A stretch of 64,000 bases of DNA from positions 1,426,001 to 1,490,000 of the forward strand of contig JAHGAU010000005.1 of assembly GCA_019925105.1 (NCBI GenBank), written 5' to 3'. The stretch is from Niebla homalea (lineage: Eukaryota > Ascomycota > Lecanoromycetes > Lecanorales > Ramalinaceae). This document shows positions 18,723 through 29,027 of the stretch, one piece after another. How positions within the stretch are numbered: the stretch's first letter is position 1; each line of letters opens with the position of its first letter. A program made the translations under genes and the position numbers. Under the pieces are notes generated by a model. That model saw nothing but the letters and a program-made list of their open reading frames with translations, ran no database searches and was not told the DNA's origin.

Positions 18723-20124
18723 ATGTCCTCCTACAAAGTCCCGAGAGAGCACAGGCAGAGGCGAAAGGCGCAGCGAGCGAGCCACTTACGCTCGCTATTG
18801 TGCTTGTCCCTCATCGCCGTCATCCTCTACCGTCCAGCAGCAGGTGTCCACCACATGAAGCGCGCACCCATAGCTTACGTCGCCCAGCGAGCCGAGTCCT
18901 CCAAGCCGCTGGTCGTCGAGAATCTCTGCCAGGAGACGATCTACCCGGGGATAGCCTCCCAGGCAGGTGATGGGCCGGGCACGGGCGGCTTCAGGTTGAG
19001 CAGCGGAGCGCAGATGAAGTTCAGCGTGAGCGCCGATTGGCAGGGCCGCGTCTGGGCTCGCACGAATTGCAGCTTCAATGCGCTGGGTACGGGACCATCG
19101 AATGTCGGCGGCGTGGATGGCAGCGGGGCTGCGTGTGTGACGGGGGATTGCTTCGGGGTGGTGGATTGTGTGGTTGCCGTGCGTGCTTTATTTCCCCTGC
19201 TGTTCGCTTTCAAACATCACAAAAAAAGTCGAGCAGTGTCACGCTGACATGGATGATCCAGGGCAAACCACCCACCTCCCTAGCGGAATTCACCCTCGCC
19301 ACCTCCTCCGGCCAGACCTTCTATGACATCTCCCTCGTGGACGGCTACAATATCCCCATCGCCATTGTGTCCCTCTATCCGCAATCCGGCAATTCTTCCC
19401 TCCAGGAGATCCCGCCCAACCTCACCAACCCCATCTGCGTCGGCACCGCTTCTCTCCTCGCAGATGAAGGAGCCAACGATGATGCAACTTCCGGAACGAA
19501 CTCATCCTATCCAATCCCACTCGAGCAGACAGCGAGCAAGAACGACGTCCAGACGTGGTGTCCCTGGAACTTACAACTCACGCTGCCGAGCGGACCGAGA
19601 GACGGAGTGTACTCATACCCGGACGGGAGCATCCAACGAGCGATATTCAACCCGTGCTATTCTGCCTGCGCCAAGTATAGCAAGCCGAGCGATTGCTGCA
19701 CGGGTGGGTATGATAGCCCGAACGTCTGCAAGCCGAGCTCGTACAGTATGGATGCCAAGAAGGTGTGTCCGGACGCATATAGCTTTGGTGAGTCTAGCGG
19801 TTTTTCCCAGCTTTCCCAGCGGCGGGGCGCTAACACTTTGTTGTACCAGCCTTCGACGACCAAACATCCACCTTCATCATTCCTTCCGGAGGCGGCTTCC
19901 AGGTCACCTTTTGCCCGGAAGGCCGATCGTCGAACATCATCGCGGTATATAAGAAGCAATTAACCCAGCTGAGCCAGACGGGGCATGTGACGGAGGATTT
20001 GATAGCGGACATGCAGGAGATCATGGCCATCAGGACAAGTGCGGCCGCCAGGTCCGTGATCCTGGTCAAGTCAGTAATTGGGACCGTGATCCTTTTCTGG
20101 CTGTGGATAGCTTTTTGGGGATGA
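18723..20124 (+). CDS. Thaumatin-like protein with C-terminal membrane helix
   Basis: Exons 18723-19178, 19262-19787 and 19850-20124 (introns 83 and 62 nt, branch sites GCTGAC and GCTAAC) encode 418 residues. A basic N-terminus leads to a hydrophobic stretch LLCLSLIAVILY, a signal peptide or signal anchor. Then comes a Cys-rich thaumatin-like fold: VVENLCQETIYPGIASQAGDG, RVWARTNCSFN, CVTGDCFGVVDC, TLATSSGQTFYDISLVDGYN, YSACAKYSKPSDCCTGGYDSP and CPDAYSFGAFDDQTST. The C-terminus ends in a hydrophobic segment ILVKSVIGTVILFWLWIAF, so the domain is probably tethered to the membrane facing outward. Plant thaumatin-like proteins are antifungal or glucan-binding; the role of fungal ones is poorly known. 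Start 18723 is preferred because the signal segment follows within 40 residues; 18540 is the alternative. Confidence 0.88.
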
Positions 20125-20416
20125 AGCTGGTCCCAATCGAGTTCTGATAGCCTACAAGAATGGACAGGCTCCTTTGACAAGAGAAAATGCCAACGAGAGC
20201 TGACAAGACCAAGTCACTAAGGGGCACAGATGAGTTTTTGAGCAGGGTCTGAAGTTGGATGGTATGTTCCTTGCGAAGATACCCTTGAATCAAAGGCCGG
20301 TGTGACTTCATTACTACTACTACCTTGAACCCCAACGCTGATTGCCATCATTCTTCTATGCTTCTCAAGCGAGGCTGCACAATCATCAGTCGTTCACATA
20401 TTAGATACTTGCCTTC

Positions 20417-22295
20417 TCAGATCGGCTGCATGGCCTCTTCCGGGTCGCGTGGTACGCTTTCAATCGGTGCTTTCTTCCTTTCATCCTTCTCTTTCTGCTT
20501 CGCATTCTTCTCCTTCAAATCCTTCAGCTCATTGCAGAATCGACTATTGGCTCGTATCCTGTCACCATACTTGATGAACGCAAACGGGATTACAGTCATA
20601 GCCAGACTGAGGAATCCCAAGAGGGAGCTCGCCCAGCTGACTCCCAGCGATCGATACATGGGCGCGGCAACCAGGGGCAACACGGCGCCAAAGACGGACC
20701 GACAGATACTCGTTGCAGCCATCCCGCTAGCAGCGTAGATCTCATACGCGTCCGTGATGTAATTGAGCAACGCCATGAAGATGAGCATGAAACCCGCGCC
20801 AAAGGGCACACCGGCCAGCATGGGCACTATCCAGTGAACACCTGTCCTCGCGCTCCAGCCCAGCCAGAAGAGGGAGATGACATAAAGCGGCCCACCCAGG
20901 CAAGCCAAGGGTAGGCGGCGGTATTCTTCGATGCTCGCCCAGGGCTTGTTGGCCTGTCTGGCCTTTTGGAGGACCCTGTCGTAGTAGAGGAAGATACCGA
21001 GGGCGAATATGAGGCCCACAAGGATGGGCAGGAAAGCCAGCCCGGACAGTCCGGCGTTCATGTGGTAGGTCCCCTGGAAAATGATGGGGTAGGCCTCGAA
21101 GAAGAGGTAGAAGATCGCGTAGGCGAGGGAGGTGTAGATGCAAGAGAAGAGGACGATAGCCTCGAAGGCGATCATGTTGAGTGGCCGCATTAGAGTCACT
21201 GTGATCATCTGCTTGGCGCCCTTCTTCTCGAGCTCGATGGCGGCGAAGATATTGGGGTCGCCGGTCTCCTTGCGGAGACGCCTGGCGCGCTTCTTGAGGA
21301 TGATGGGACCGTAGGTTTCGGGGAGGAAGATCAGGACGATTAGGCAGAGGCCCGCTATTATTAGGGCGACCCAGAATGTCCAGCGCCAGGATATGGGGGA
21401 GACGAAGCCAGATATGAGAGGGGCGAGCATGGGACCGCATCCGGTCGCCTGATACTGCTTTTAGCTGAAGGACATATCAAGAACTTGTGTACGAGACTTA
21501 CGACCATGAAGCAAGCCATTGCTCTACCTCTCGTGACAGGATTGCCAAAGATATCTGCGTATAAGCCACCAACGACGGCGATTGGGCTCGAAGCATTGAT
21601 GCCGCAGATCAAGCGGAAGATCAAGAAGGCGGGCCAATTGGGAGCTAGGGCGCAAGCCATTGTGAAGATAGTAAAGAGGACGAAGGTGGTAAGCATGATG
21701 ACTCTCCTGCCGTAGCTTTCACTCAGGGGCCCGAAGAACAGAGGGCCGAGGACATAGCCGACAAGGAAGAGTGAGATGGGCAGCACGAGCTGCTGTTCGT
21801 TGGTCACATGGAAGAAAGGGGCAAGGAAGTTGATGGCACCACTAGGAAAGGAAGAGCCCAATGTGCTGTTGATGACGGATGCGATACCGGCGGTGAGGAC
21901 GAAACATTTGCGGGACTGTCTGATATCAGTATGTTGTAACTCTCCTTCAATAGCCTGTTCCAGCCTGAAATCCATACGGTTGGCCAATTGTAAGGGTTTT
22001 GTGGGTCTCCCTCTTCGAATGACAGTATCGTCTTGCCATGGTGATCTGACTGTGCGAGACTGGCACCGTGTGATATCCGGGAAATCCTGGATTGGGTTCT
22101 TTCGATGGCATTGTCACAATTCTCTATACGCCCTGAGTCTCCCTCTCCGACTCGATTGGCGTAGCTCCATGGTAGCGTACCTAGGCTTTCCTTTTCAACA
22201 TCCTTGCTGAGGGTCGATTCGACGCTCTCTTGGGAGCCTCCATGGCTTTCAGTTAGGGGGATAGATGATTTCTCTCCACGTTCGGAGCCAGCCAT
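20417..22295 (-). CDS. MFS transporter, DHA1/multidrug type
   Basis: Three minus-strand exons, 22295-21978, 21915-21502 and 21448-20417 (introns 62 and 53 nt), encode 587 residues. A long hydrophilic N-terminus (about 105 residues, Ser/Glu-rich) ends in FEEGDPQNPYNWPT, the usual entry motif of fungal drug:H+ antiporters and polyamine-type transporters. The twelve-helix core follows: INSTLGSSFPSGA in TM1, motif A as GPLSESYGRR, motif C-like ATGCGPMLAPLISGF spanning the second splice site, then WRWTFWVALI. The middle loop is basic (KKRARRLRKE). The C-terminus is charged and Lys/Glu-rich. Substrate cannot be predicted; drug, toxin or polyamine export fits the family. A perfect inverted repeat lies 239-265 bp upstream of the ATG. 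Confidence 0.93.
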
Positions 22296-22791
22296 GCTGT
22301 ATACATGTACTCAAACACTTTGTATCCTTCAGAGCGGAGCGGCTAGTCATCGTGAGGAATGAGAGGGGAGACTTCTTTAGACGAAAAGATATTGATTTAG
22401 ACAATTCCATCATTCTGCTTTCGTCATAGTCTGCTGTCACACGCGGATCCAGACCCATACTTTTTGCCTGATTAAAGTCACTTAAGTGCGTTGAGTGACA
22501 GACTAAAACGGTACTCGGCATCGTCACCATCGTGGTTTATTTCCGTCGCGGAAATAAACCCCTCCGGGCCTCCACGTCTCTTGTGTGTGGGGCAAAAATC
22601 GGCAATTGCTGCCCATCCCCGGCATCTAGAAACTCTAAATATCGCTTGTAGATCAGATCTCTTTCCCTCGTTCATGTCAATGCCCTACCCTGGTACGTGC
22701 TCTAGTGCATGATATTTGTTGTTGATATTAAGGCTCGGGACCTTAGGTCTCATACGGAAAACATCATTATTAGAGATGCTGGCTTTTGTCA
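22296..22791. other. Intergenic between prefoldin 3' end and MFS promoter
   Basis: No gene. Contains the inverted repeat at 22534-22560. Confidence 0.6.
22534..22560. promoter_or_regulatory. Perfect 12-bp inverted repeat with 3-nt spacer (candidate operator)
   Basis: Arms GGTTTATTTCCG (22534-22545) and CGGAAATAAACC (22549-22560) flank TCG. The core TCCG-TCG-CGGA is a CCG/CGG palindrome of the kind bound by dimeric Zn2Cys6 regulators. It lies upstream of the MFS transporter and downstream of the prefoldin gene stop, so it could also fold as an RNA hairpin in the prefoldin 3' region. Confidence 0.5.
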
Positions 22792-23366
22792 CTACGTTTC
22801 CAGATTGATACTCTTTCCAAACCTGGCATACAATTGCACCTTCAATTCCTCCATTTCCTCTCGAATCGTGCTCAGATCACTTTCTACCTCTGATACATCC
22901 TTTTCGATTTTTTCGGTCGAATCACTGAGCAATTCCTGGACCTCCTGCAGCGGCAGTGACATGAATGTATCCCCAATTTTGTATCTGTATCACATCAGGT
23001 AGGTGCTTAGGAGAGATCACAATGAGACTACATACGGCACTTTGTCGTCTTCATCGGCCAACTCCAATTCAGTCGACACTTCTTCCAAGTCCTCTTTGTC
23101 CTTCTGTATATCGTGAGTATTGAGATGACATCAGAGCCACAAAAATAATCACCGCTTTGACTTTCAATGACTCCTCCAGTGCTTGCTCCCGTTGGTGCAG
23201 GCGACTGAACTTGTTGATTTTGTCCTGATCTTCGCGTCGTACTTCAAGCTCACTCTCACCAATGGAAGCCTCGTCATCCTTGGATAACTACACAACATAT
23301 CATCAGCAGGCGCGCTGACTTACAAATGTTTTACTAGCATACCATCCGGCGCTGCAATGTGGCCAT
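22792..23366 (-). CDS. Prefoldin subunit 4 (Gim3/PFDN4)
   Basis: Four small minus-strand exons, 23366-23343, 23287-23153, 23103-23036 and 22984-22792, joined over introns of 55, 49 and 51 nt; 139 residues. None is long enough to stand out alone, but phase is perfect and the protein matches beta-type prefoldin. It has an N-terminal coiled coil with DQDKINKFSRLHQRE, a turn region ELADEDDKVPYKIGDTFMSL, a C-terminal coiled coil LQEVQELLSDSTEKIEKDV, and the conserved end ELKVQLYARFGKSINLE. It works in the cytosolic hexameric prefoldin complex that hands unfolded actin and tubulin to CCT/TRiC. The first exon holds only eight codons (MATLQRRM); an in-frame TAG just after it in the unspliced sequence makes that splice necessary. 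Confidence 0.95.
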
Positions 23367-23822
23367 TTTCGTCCAAATACCTGCGCAGAGCAGTCTCTCA
23401 AAGATGAGTCCCAACCTTGGCTGTGTTTGAAATTATGGTCGGGATCGATCGGACTGCTTATGAAACTTTCTTCTCATTGGCTAAGAAGATTCCCTGTCAA
23501 GTTTCTCCTAATCACGTGATCCTTGACGCTCGACAAAAATGTTATCGCCGCTTCTGCATATTCACCTGCCCGTTATACTAGGTGCATAGAATGAAGACAG
23601 TGGCAAATGAAAGAACTCGCTCGGGCTCGGGGGTCCTGGTCAGCTGCATTCCGAGTCCTGTCAATGGCCTGCCCTTCTTATCGAAACTCTTGTATCGTGT
23701 TATCTCTCCAAGATATGTCCCTGGGAAATCCGGACCTGCGGGTCGCCTGCATTTCCCTTCATCATTGAACATTTTTCATTCTGTCTTCCCCTCAGGCTCA
23801 GCCACGCTCAAAAGAATCTACT
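23367..23822. other. Divergent promoter, prefoldin (-) and permease (+)
   Basis: 456 bp between divergent start codons; ORFs here have no recognisable content. No clear TATA element was identified. Confidence 0.5.
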
Positions 23823-25754
23823 ATGATGTCTACACCTGGGGAGACTCCATTGGGTCTGGAGGCTCGAAGAGTCTCGAACGCAGAAGCTCCAGGGCTGGCA
23901 GGTGAAGATGATGCCACTGTCTTGGGTAAGTCTGTGCGCAGATGGTGTGAACAGAACGTTGCTCATAGATGACACAGCAAAGCTTGGATACAAGCAAGAG
24001 CTGCGCCGGAACTTTACCATGATCGAGATCTTTGGCATAGCCTTCAGTATCATGGGTCTGCTCCCTTCGATTGCGTCCACCCTGACCTACTCTATTCCAG
24101 CTGGTCCTGTTGGAATGGTCTGGGGCTGGTTCCTCGCATCTGGCTTGATCTTCATCGTTGGTCTTGCAATGGCGGACTTGGGCTCTGCAATGCCGACCTC
24201 TGGCGGTTTGTACTGGTGGACCCACTTCTTCTCTTCACCAAAAACCAGGAATCCGCTATGCTTTCTGGTAGGATACAGCAACACCTTGGGCCTGGTGGGC
24301 GGTCTATGTTCCGTCGACTATGGATTTGCCCTAATGTTCCTTTCTGTGATTGTCGTAGCCCGTGACGGCAACTGGTCGCCATCGAATGGTGTCATCTATG
24401 CCACGTTCTTGGCTTGCGTTCTATGCCATGGTGTCCTGGCCTCCGTGACGTCGCAAATCATGGGCAAACTGCAGACTGTCTTCGTCGTGATGAATTTCAT
24501 CTTGATCACCGCAACGGTCATTGCATTACCAATGGGCGCACGAGATCGCCGTAATGACGGCGAGTACGTCTTCGCAACTACTGGTAATCTGACTACATGG
24601 CCAACTGGCTGGGCATTCATGTTGAGCTGGCTCAGTCCCATCTGGACAATTGGTGAGGCTTGTCAACCCCCATTTGAGTAGTTTCGTCAAGTCTGATGAA
24701 AATTGAATACTCAAGGGGCATTTGACTCTTGTGTGCATATGAGTGAGGAAGCAGGTAAGGTGTCCCTTTCTATACATCTAGAGAGCCTTGCTGATCTCCA
24801 TTGAGCAAATGCTACAAAGGCGGTGCCTTTCGGTATCCTCATGTCTACCGGCTCTTGCTGGTTTTTCGGCTTCATTATCGTCATTGTCCTGGCCGTCACC
24901 ATCAACCCTGATCTCGAAGCTGTCACCAAATCAAAATTCGGACAACCAATGGCTCAGATCTATTTCGACGCCATTGGCAAGCACGGCACACTGGGCTTGA
25001 TGTCTCTACTCTTCATTGTGCAATTCCTGATGGGGCTCTCGATCCTCGTGGCTGCAAGTCGCCAGTCCTGGGCCTTTTCACGCGACGGTGCGCTGCCCTT
25101 CTCACGCTTCTTCAGGCCGATCTCCAAGCGTTTTGGGTACATCCCTCTCCGTACAACCTGGGGCTGTGTGCTTCTCGCAGCTATTCTGGGCCTTCTCTCA
25201 TTGATCGCTGAGGCAGCAGCGCAGGCCCTCTTCTCTTTGTCAATTGCTGGTACTTATCTAGCGTTTGGAATCCCGATCTTTGCCCGGCTGGTTTGGGGCC
25301 AGAAGAAATTCAAGCCCGGACCCTTCTACACCGGCGATCGCTTCTCGAGGCCACTTGCATGGATAGCTATTGTTTTCCTAGTATTCGGTATACTTTTGTC
25401 AATGTTTCCCGTTGGAGGGCCGAACCCCACTCGTGAGTCTTTCACACGGTCGATATATGTCTAGGCCAGTAAGGCTTGAAGCTGATGCATACTTTAGCCG
25501 ATGTGATGAACTACACAGTGGTGATCAATTGCGCCGTCTGGCTGGGTGCTCTCGCCTACTACTTCATCGATGCACGCAAGTGGTTCACGGGGCCAAAGAT
25601 GACTCTTGATACGGACGAGCTTACGGAAGAGCAAGTGATAGCAATACGAGAAGATGGTCTGAAGATCTCAAGCGTAAACAAAGATGGGCGGGTCGAGAGT
25701 ATTGATAACGGTAGCAGCGGTGGCAGCAGCAGTGAAGCTGCCAAGACGGCTTGA
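23823..25754 (+). CDS. Amino-acid/GABA permease (APC family)
   Basis: Five exons, 23823-23925, 23969-24652, 24716-24754, 24806-25432 and 25498-25754, with introns of 43, 63, 51 and 65 nt, encode 569 residues. The third exon is only 39 nt and supplies AFDSCVHMSEEA, the strongly conserved helix-6 segment of fungal GABA/choline permeases; without it the protein would lack this motif. The start is MMSTPGETPLG. The hydrophobic core shows TMIEIFGIAFSIMGLLPSIA, PAGPVGMVWGW, ADLGSAMPTSGGLYWW and SRQSWAFSRDGALPFS, all family hallmarks for twelve TM helices. The C-terminus is Ser/Gly-rich. The likely substrate is GABA or a related amine, by resemblance to UgaP/Uga4-type carriers; this is not decided by sequence. 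It could cooperate with the glutamate decarboxylase encoded at 3541-5216. Confidence 0.93.
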
Positions 25755-27591
25755 GGTATGTCCTCTCGTGCGCCCAAACGTTTGCGGCTGTCGTCAGAAT
25801 GTGATCGATCAGAGGCGCGCTCCATTCGCTCAGGGCAATCACTTGGGGGGTCCGTCGTGTTTTCTTCACAGCTTCAAGCCAAAAAAAGAACAATCAAAGG
25901 TGCTGCCTCCATATTGCAAGGCGCAAAATCTCCACAGCAAGGAGCGAAATGTTTACCCTATGTCTTGTAGCTCACGCTGCGTCTATGATCGATCTACAGT
26001 CTTTGCTATGAAGCGAAAAATCTTCCCACTTCGTCGGTTGACATTCTTCGCGCTTCCAAATAAGAGCAATCGTTGACGTGGCTTACAACAACCAAATACG
26101 ATGTGTCGGCGGCGTGGCTGGCTTGCTGCGCCTGCGACTCAAAACCACCCATGCCCCCACGGCCTCCCAGACCATCTCTTTTCCCGCATGATGTCAATCC
26201 TAGTGCTGCGAAGCCTATATAGAAGGCTGTCTACTGCGTGTATATTACAATGCAGTCGAATCATCAGAATGGCGAAAACCTCGTCTTGTTAGAGCCTCCA
26301 AAACACGGGCAAGGACCTCAACGTGCACGTGGGATATCCAACGCTCGTTGGTGAGACGGACAACAACCTCTGAAATGCCTCCTGTGTCTCCTGCCCAGAC
26401 TACGCCGCTACCGCGGCTCATGCCTTGAAACACGGTATCGGGCATGAATGGGAGCCTTCACATGAGAACTGCCTCGAATATGTATAAGGTAAGCCTTGGG
26501 ATAGGATCGCTATCATCCGAGCCACACAATTTCTACGTTGAAGACATCTACCCCGTAGCAAGCGGATTTCAGTCGATCTCTAATTACTCTGTGATTTCGA
26601 CTTGCTCTTTTGTGCTCAAGATCTAACGTCCTCATCAACCTCTCCTAAGTCCCCACCCTCTGTTTCACCTCGTTCACGGTGGGCGAAGACTGCGACAGCT
26701 ACATGACCGACCCAGGCGACTACCTCGACTCCTACACGTTCATCGACTTCCAGCCGCAAGAGGGCGTCAAGCCCAGGCATTTCAACTCCTTCAACATTTC
26801 TTAATACGCCCAATCGGCCAGGGTATCAGGGTGGCACCGTCAATAAGGTCATGCCCCAATCGAGTGATTTTCGGTAATTCTTGTTTCGCGTTCTACTCGC
26901 GGCTTTCCCTCTCCTTCCATTGAGCGCAGTCTTTGGAGAGGTGATTGCTTCGGAAGCGCAGAAAAGGGGCAAATGCAATTCCTCACCATCCACAACGCTG
27001 GCCACACCACCTGCCCCTCCGCAGGCAACAAGCCTAACCGCAACACCACCCTCAATGGCTCCCTGACACCATACTACCTCCATCTCTTCGACCAGATAGA
27101 CGGCCCCTCCGCCTTCTTCTTTGTTGCAATAAATCAAAGGCCCTGATGGATAGTGTGTTCACCTAGCCATACACTTTTCCAACTGACATGCGGAGCTCAG
27201 AGCCGGAACGGGGAGGCGTGATGAAGCCCACTCAAAGGATGTGGATGTATGTACGGTCGGTTGAGGTGATGTATGATGTCTGTGATGGGGCTGTAAGAGG
27301 CAGGACCATGAAAGGAGGAGAGAATGTTGTGGAGGAGAGGGGAAATGGTGGCTGTACGAACGTATGTAAGTCGGGATGGGTAGCAGCGTTTGGTTCTGGG
27401 CGGGCCTCATAAAAAGAATGTGAAAGAGGAGCAGGATTGAAAACGTTGCAGACCTTACATGCTGTCAATTTGCGTATTATACTGAAATACAAGCCTCGGG
27501 CTGTTATCAAGAGCCGCCTAGGGATGGTCATTGGAAAATAACATCCTACCCCGAAGACATCTTTTCATGAAAATTTGCCACTTCAATACTC
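25755..27591. other. Gene-poor interval with coding-like fragments
   Basis: 1.8 kb without an intact gene. Coding-like fragments are described in the pseudogene entry at 26050-27145. Confidence 0.5.
26050..27145 (+). pseudogene. Possible degenerate coding region, unrecognised
   Basis: Several plus-strand stretches in different frames look protein-like but are separated by stops and frame changes. Near 26315-26365: GKDLNVHVGYPTLVGETDN. Near 26650-26805: a Phe/Asp/Tyr-rich run including DCDSYMTDPGDYLDSYTF, ending in TAA. Near 26970-27140: MQFLTIHNAGHT followed by an Asn/Thr-rich stretch and PYYLHLFDQIDG. Plausible splice sites do not reconnect them. A decayed secreted hydrolase is one thought; no family is firmly recognised, and chance ORFs remain possible. 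Confidence 0.2.
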
Positions 27592-28569
27592 CTACGTATA
27601 CCGGAGGACACCACCGAACCAACACATCACTTCACTTTCTGCCCACTTTTGACCTCTCCTACTATCTACCAGCCCCTGTTCGAGCATCCATGGGTCTACC
27701 TTCATCTCCTCCATCTCATCGTTTCCAACTAGCTGGAAGCCATGAGCCGATGCGGCTGCCAGGACATCCTGGATCGTATGCGCGAAGTCTCCTTCAGCTC
27801 GTATCTTATCGCCAGTAGCTGTATCGATGAACCCAGCACCGGTGACCAAATGATCATTTGCTCCCTTGGTAGGGGTGGTCAGATTCGGCTGAGCACCCTT
27901 AGCCATGTCAGGATGCATATTGCTCAGCACGAGGAAGCCTTGTGGCCGAATCAAATGAGCTTCAATCAAATGCTCAAAGAAGTTGGTGAGTGATGGCAGA
28001 TGTTCAATGACCAAACAGCATATGATGGCATCCGCAGGGCTGGCTAAAGCCAACGGTCCCACAGACTTCTCGAGGTCGTAGAGCTCAAAGCCTGTCTCAA
28101 TGGTAACTTGATCCAAAACGCCTTCGACATTATCCACGGTTCCGCCGTTGTGGTTGGGGATTGAGACCGTGAAGGACGATGGAACCCGCCCTCTAGCAAT
28201 TTTGAGCATACCTTCGCTTGCATCCAAACCTTTGATCACGATGGGGTAAGTACTCAAACAAGTGTCGCCAAAGTAGGATGGCGGGTGCTGGAGTAGGGAG
28301 ACATCGTGGAAATCCTTCAGTGACTGGTGTAGAGCCAATGTTGCCCTGCCAGTGCCGCAACCAAGATCAATGAATTGCAAAGGTGGTGTTCCGAGTGATT
28401 GAAATTGGCTCGCAATGAGGCCGTACAATGAACGGATCAATCGGGGTAAGAGGACCTTATGGAGTCCCATTGAGTCTAGAGATTGCAGGATGTTCCCATC
28501 GCTGTCGTAAGTAGGAGCCCATAGATCATACGTCTCCCTATTGGGGAGATGGATGGTGTTCCGAGGCAT
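27592..28569 (-). CDS. SAM-dependent methyltransferase (class I)
   Basis: Single-exon minus-strand ORF, 325 residues from ATG 28569; the open frame extends three codons upstream with no ATG. The N-terminus NRETYDLWAPTYDSDGN is typical of ubiE/Coq5-like and other small-molecule methyltransferases. Motif I is FIDLGCGTGRATLAL, the SAM-binding glycine loop; the post-I acidic residue falls in KGLDASEGML; motif IV-like sequence is DAIICCLVIEHL; and a Lys/Asn-rich segment precedes VLSNMHPDMAKG. The substrate is unknown. It is transcribed divergently from Sda1, with 458 bp between start codons. Confidence 0.88.
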   Translation of the reverse strand: MPRNTIHLPNRETYDLWAPTYDSDGNILQSLDSMGLHKVLLPRLIRSLYGLIASQFQSLGTPPLQFIDLGCGTGRATLALHQSLKDFHDVSLLQHPPSYFGDTCLSTYPIVIKGLDASEGMLKIARGRVPSSFTVSIPNHNGGTVDNVEGVLDQVTIETGFELYDLEKSVGPLALASPADAIICCLVIEHLPSLTNFFEHLIEAHLIRPQGFLVLSNMHPDMAKGAQPNLTTPTKGANDHLVTGAGFIDTATGDKIRAEGDFAHTIQDVLAAASAHGFQLVGNDEMEEMKVDPWMLEQGLVDSRRGQKWAESEVMCWFGGVLRYT

Positions 28570-29027
28570 TTCAAGCAAGCTTAGATGCGCTCATCCTATC
28601 CTCTGGTTCTGATCCTCTTCGACGATAATAGAATTGTTGGCCACCCATTTCAGAGCTACCAGGCGAGCCAGTGACAGGGGGAAAGTTTCCCATTGAACAC
28701 ATTTATCGATTTGATGAGTCACTTTTGGTACGGCAACAATTAGACAGATCAGGAATCAGAGCAAATGTAGACTAAGTCAAACGGCCGAGCTATGCAGATA
28801 CTAGGCTCGTACTGAAGCATTTTGTGATTCATCGCCGCGTGTTGACAAGCCGTCAGGGCACCATCTTCGCCTGACTGAAGGACAGCCACCACAGCCACCA
28901 CAGCCACCACTCCCATTATCCTACGGCCTAAAAGCCGCCAACTTATATCCGGCCATTCAATATCAAACCACAGTAAAAGTTATTCCCACGAGATTCGAGG
29001 TTCACCCGCCCGAGGTGGTTCAGCACA
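28570..29027. promoter_or_regulatory. Shared divergent promoter, methyltransferase and Sda1
   Basis: 458 bp. Contains three tandem 9-bp units (AGCCACCAC) at 28884-28911 and pyrimidine-rich stretches. No defined operator identified. Confidence 0.4.
28884..28911. repeat. 9-bp tandem repeat (AGCCACCAC)x3
   Basis: Three consecutive AGCCACCAC units in the promoter about 120 bp upstream of the Sda1 ATG. Confidence 0.7.

Noticed and set aside
20742..21440. 232-codon Arg/His-rich ORF inside the MFS gene
   Set aside because: Same-strand alternate frame of a clear transporter gene.
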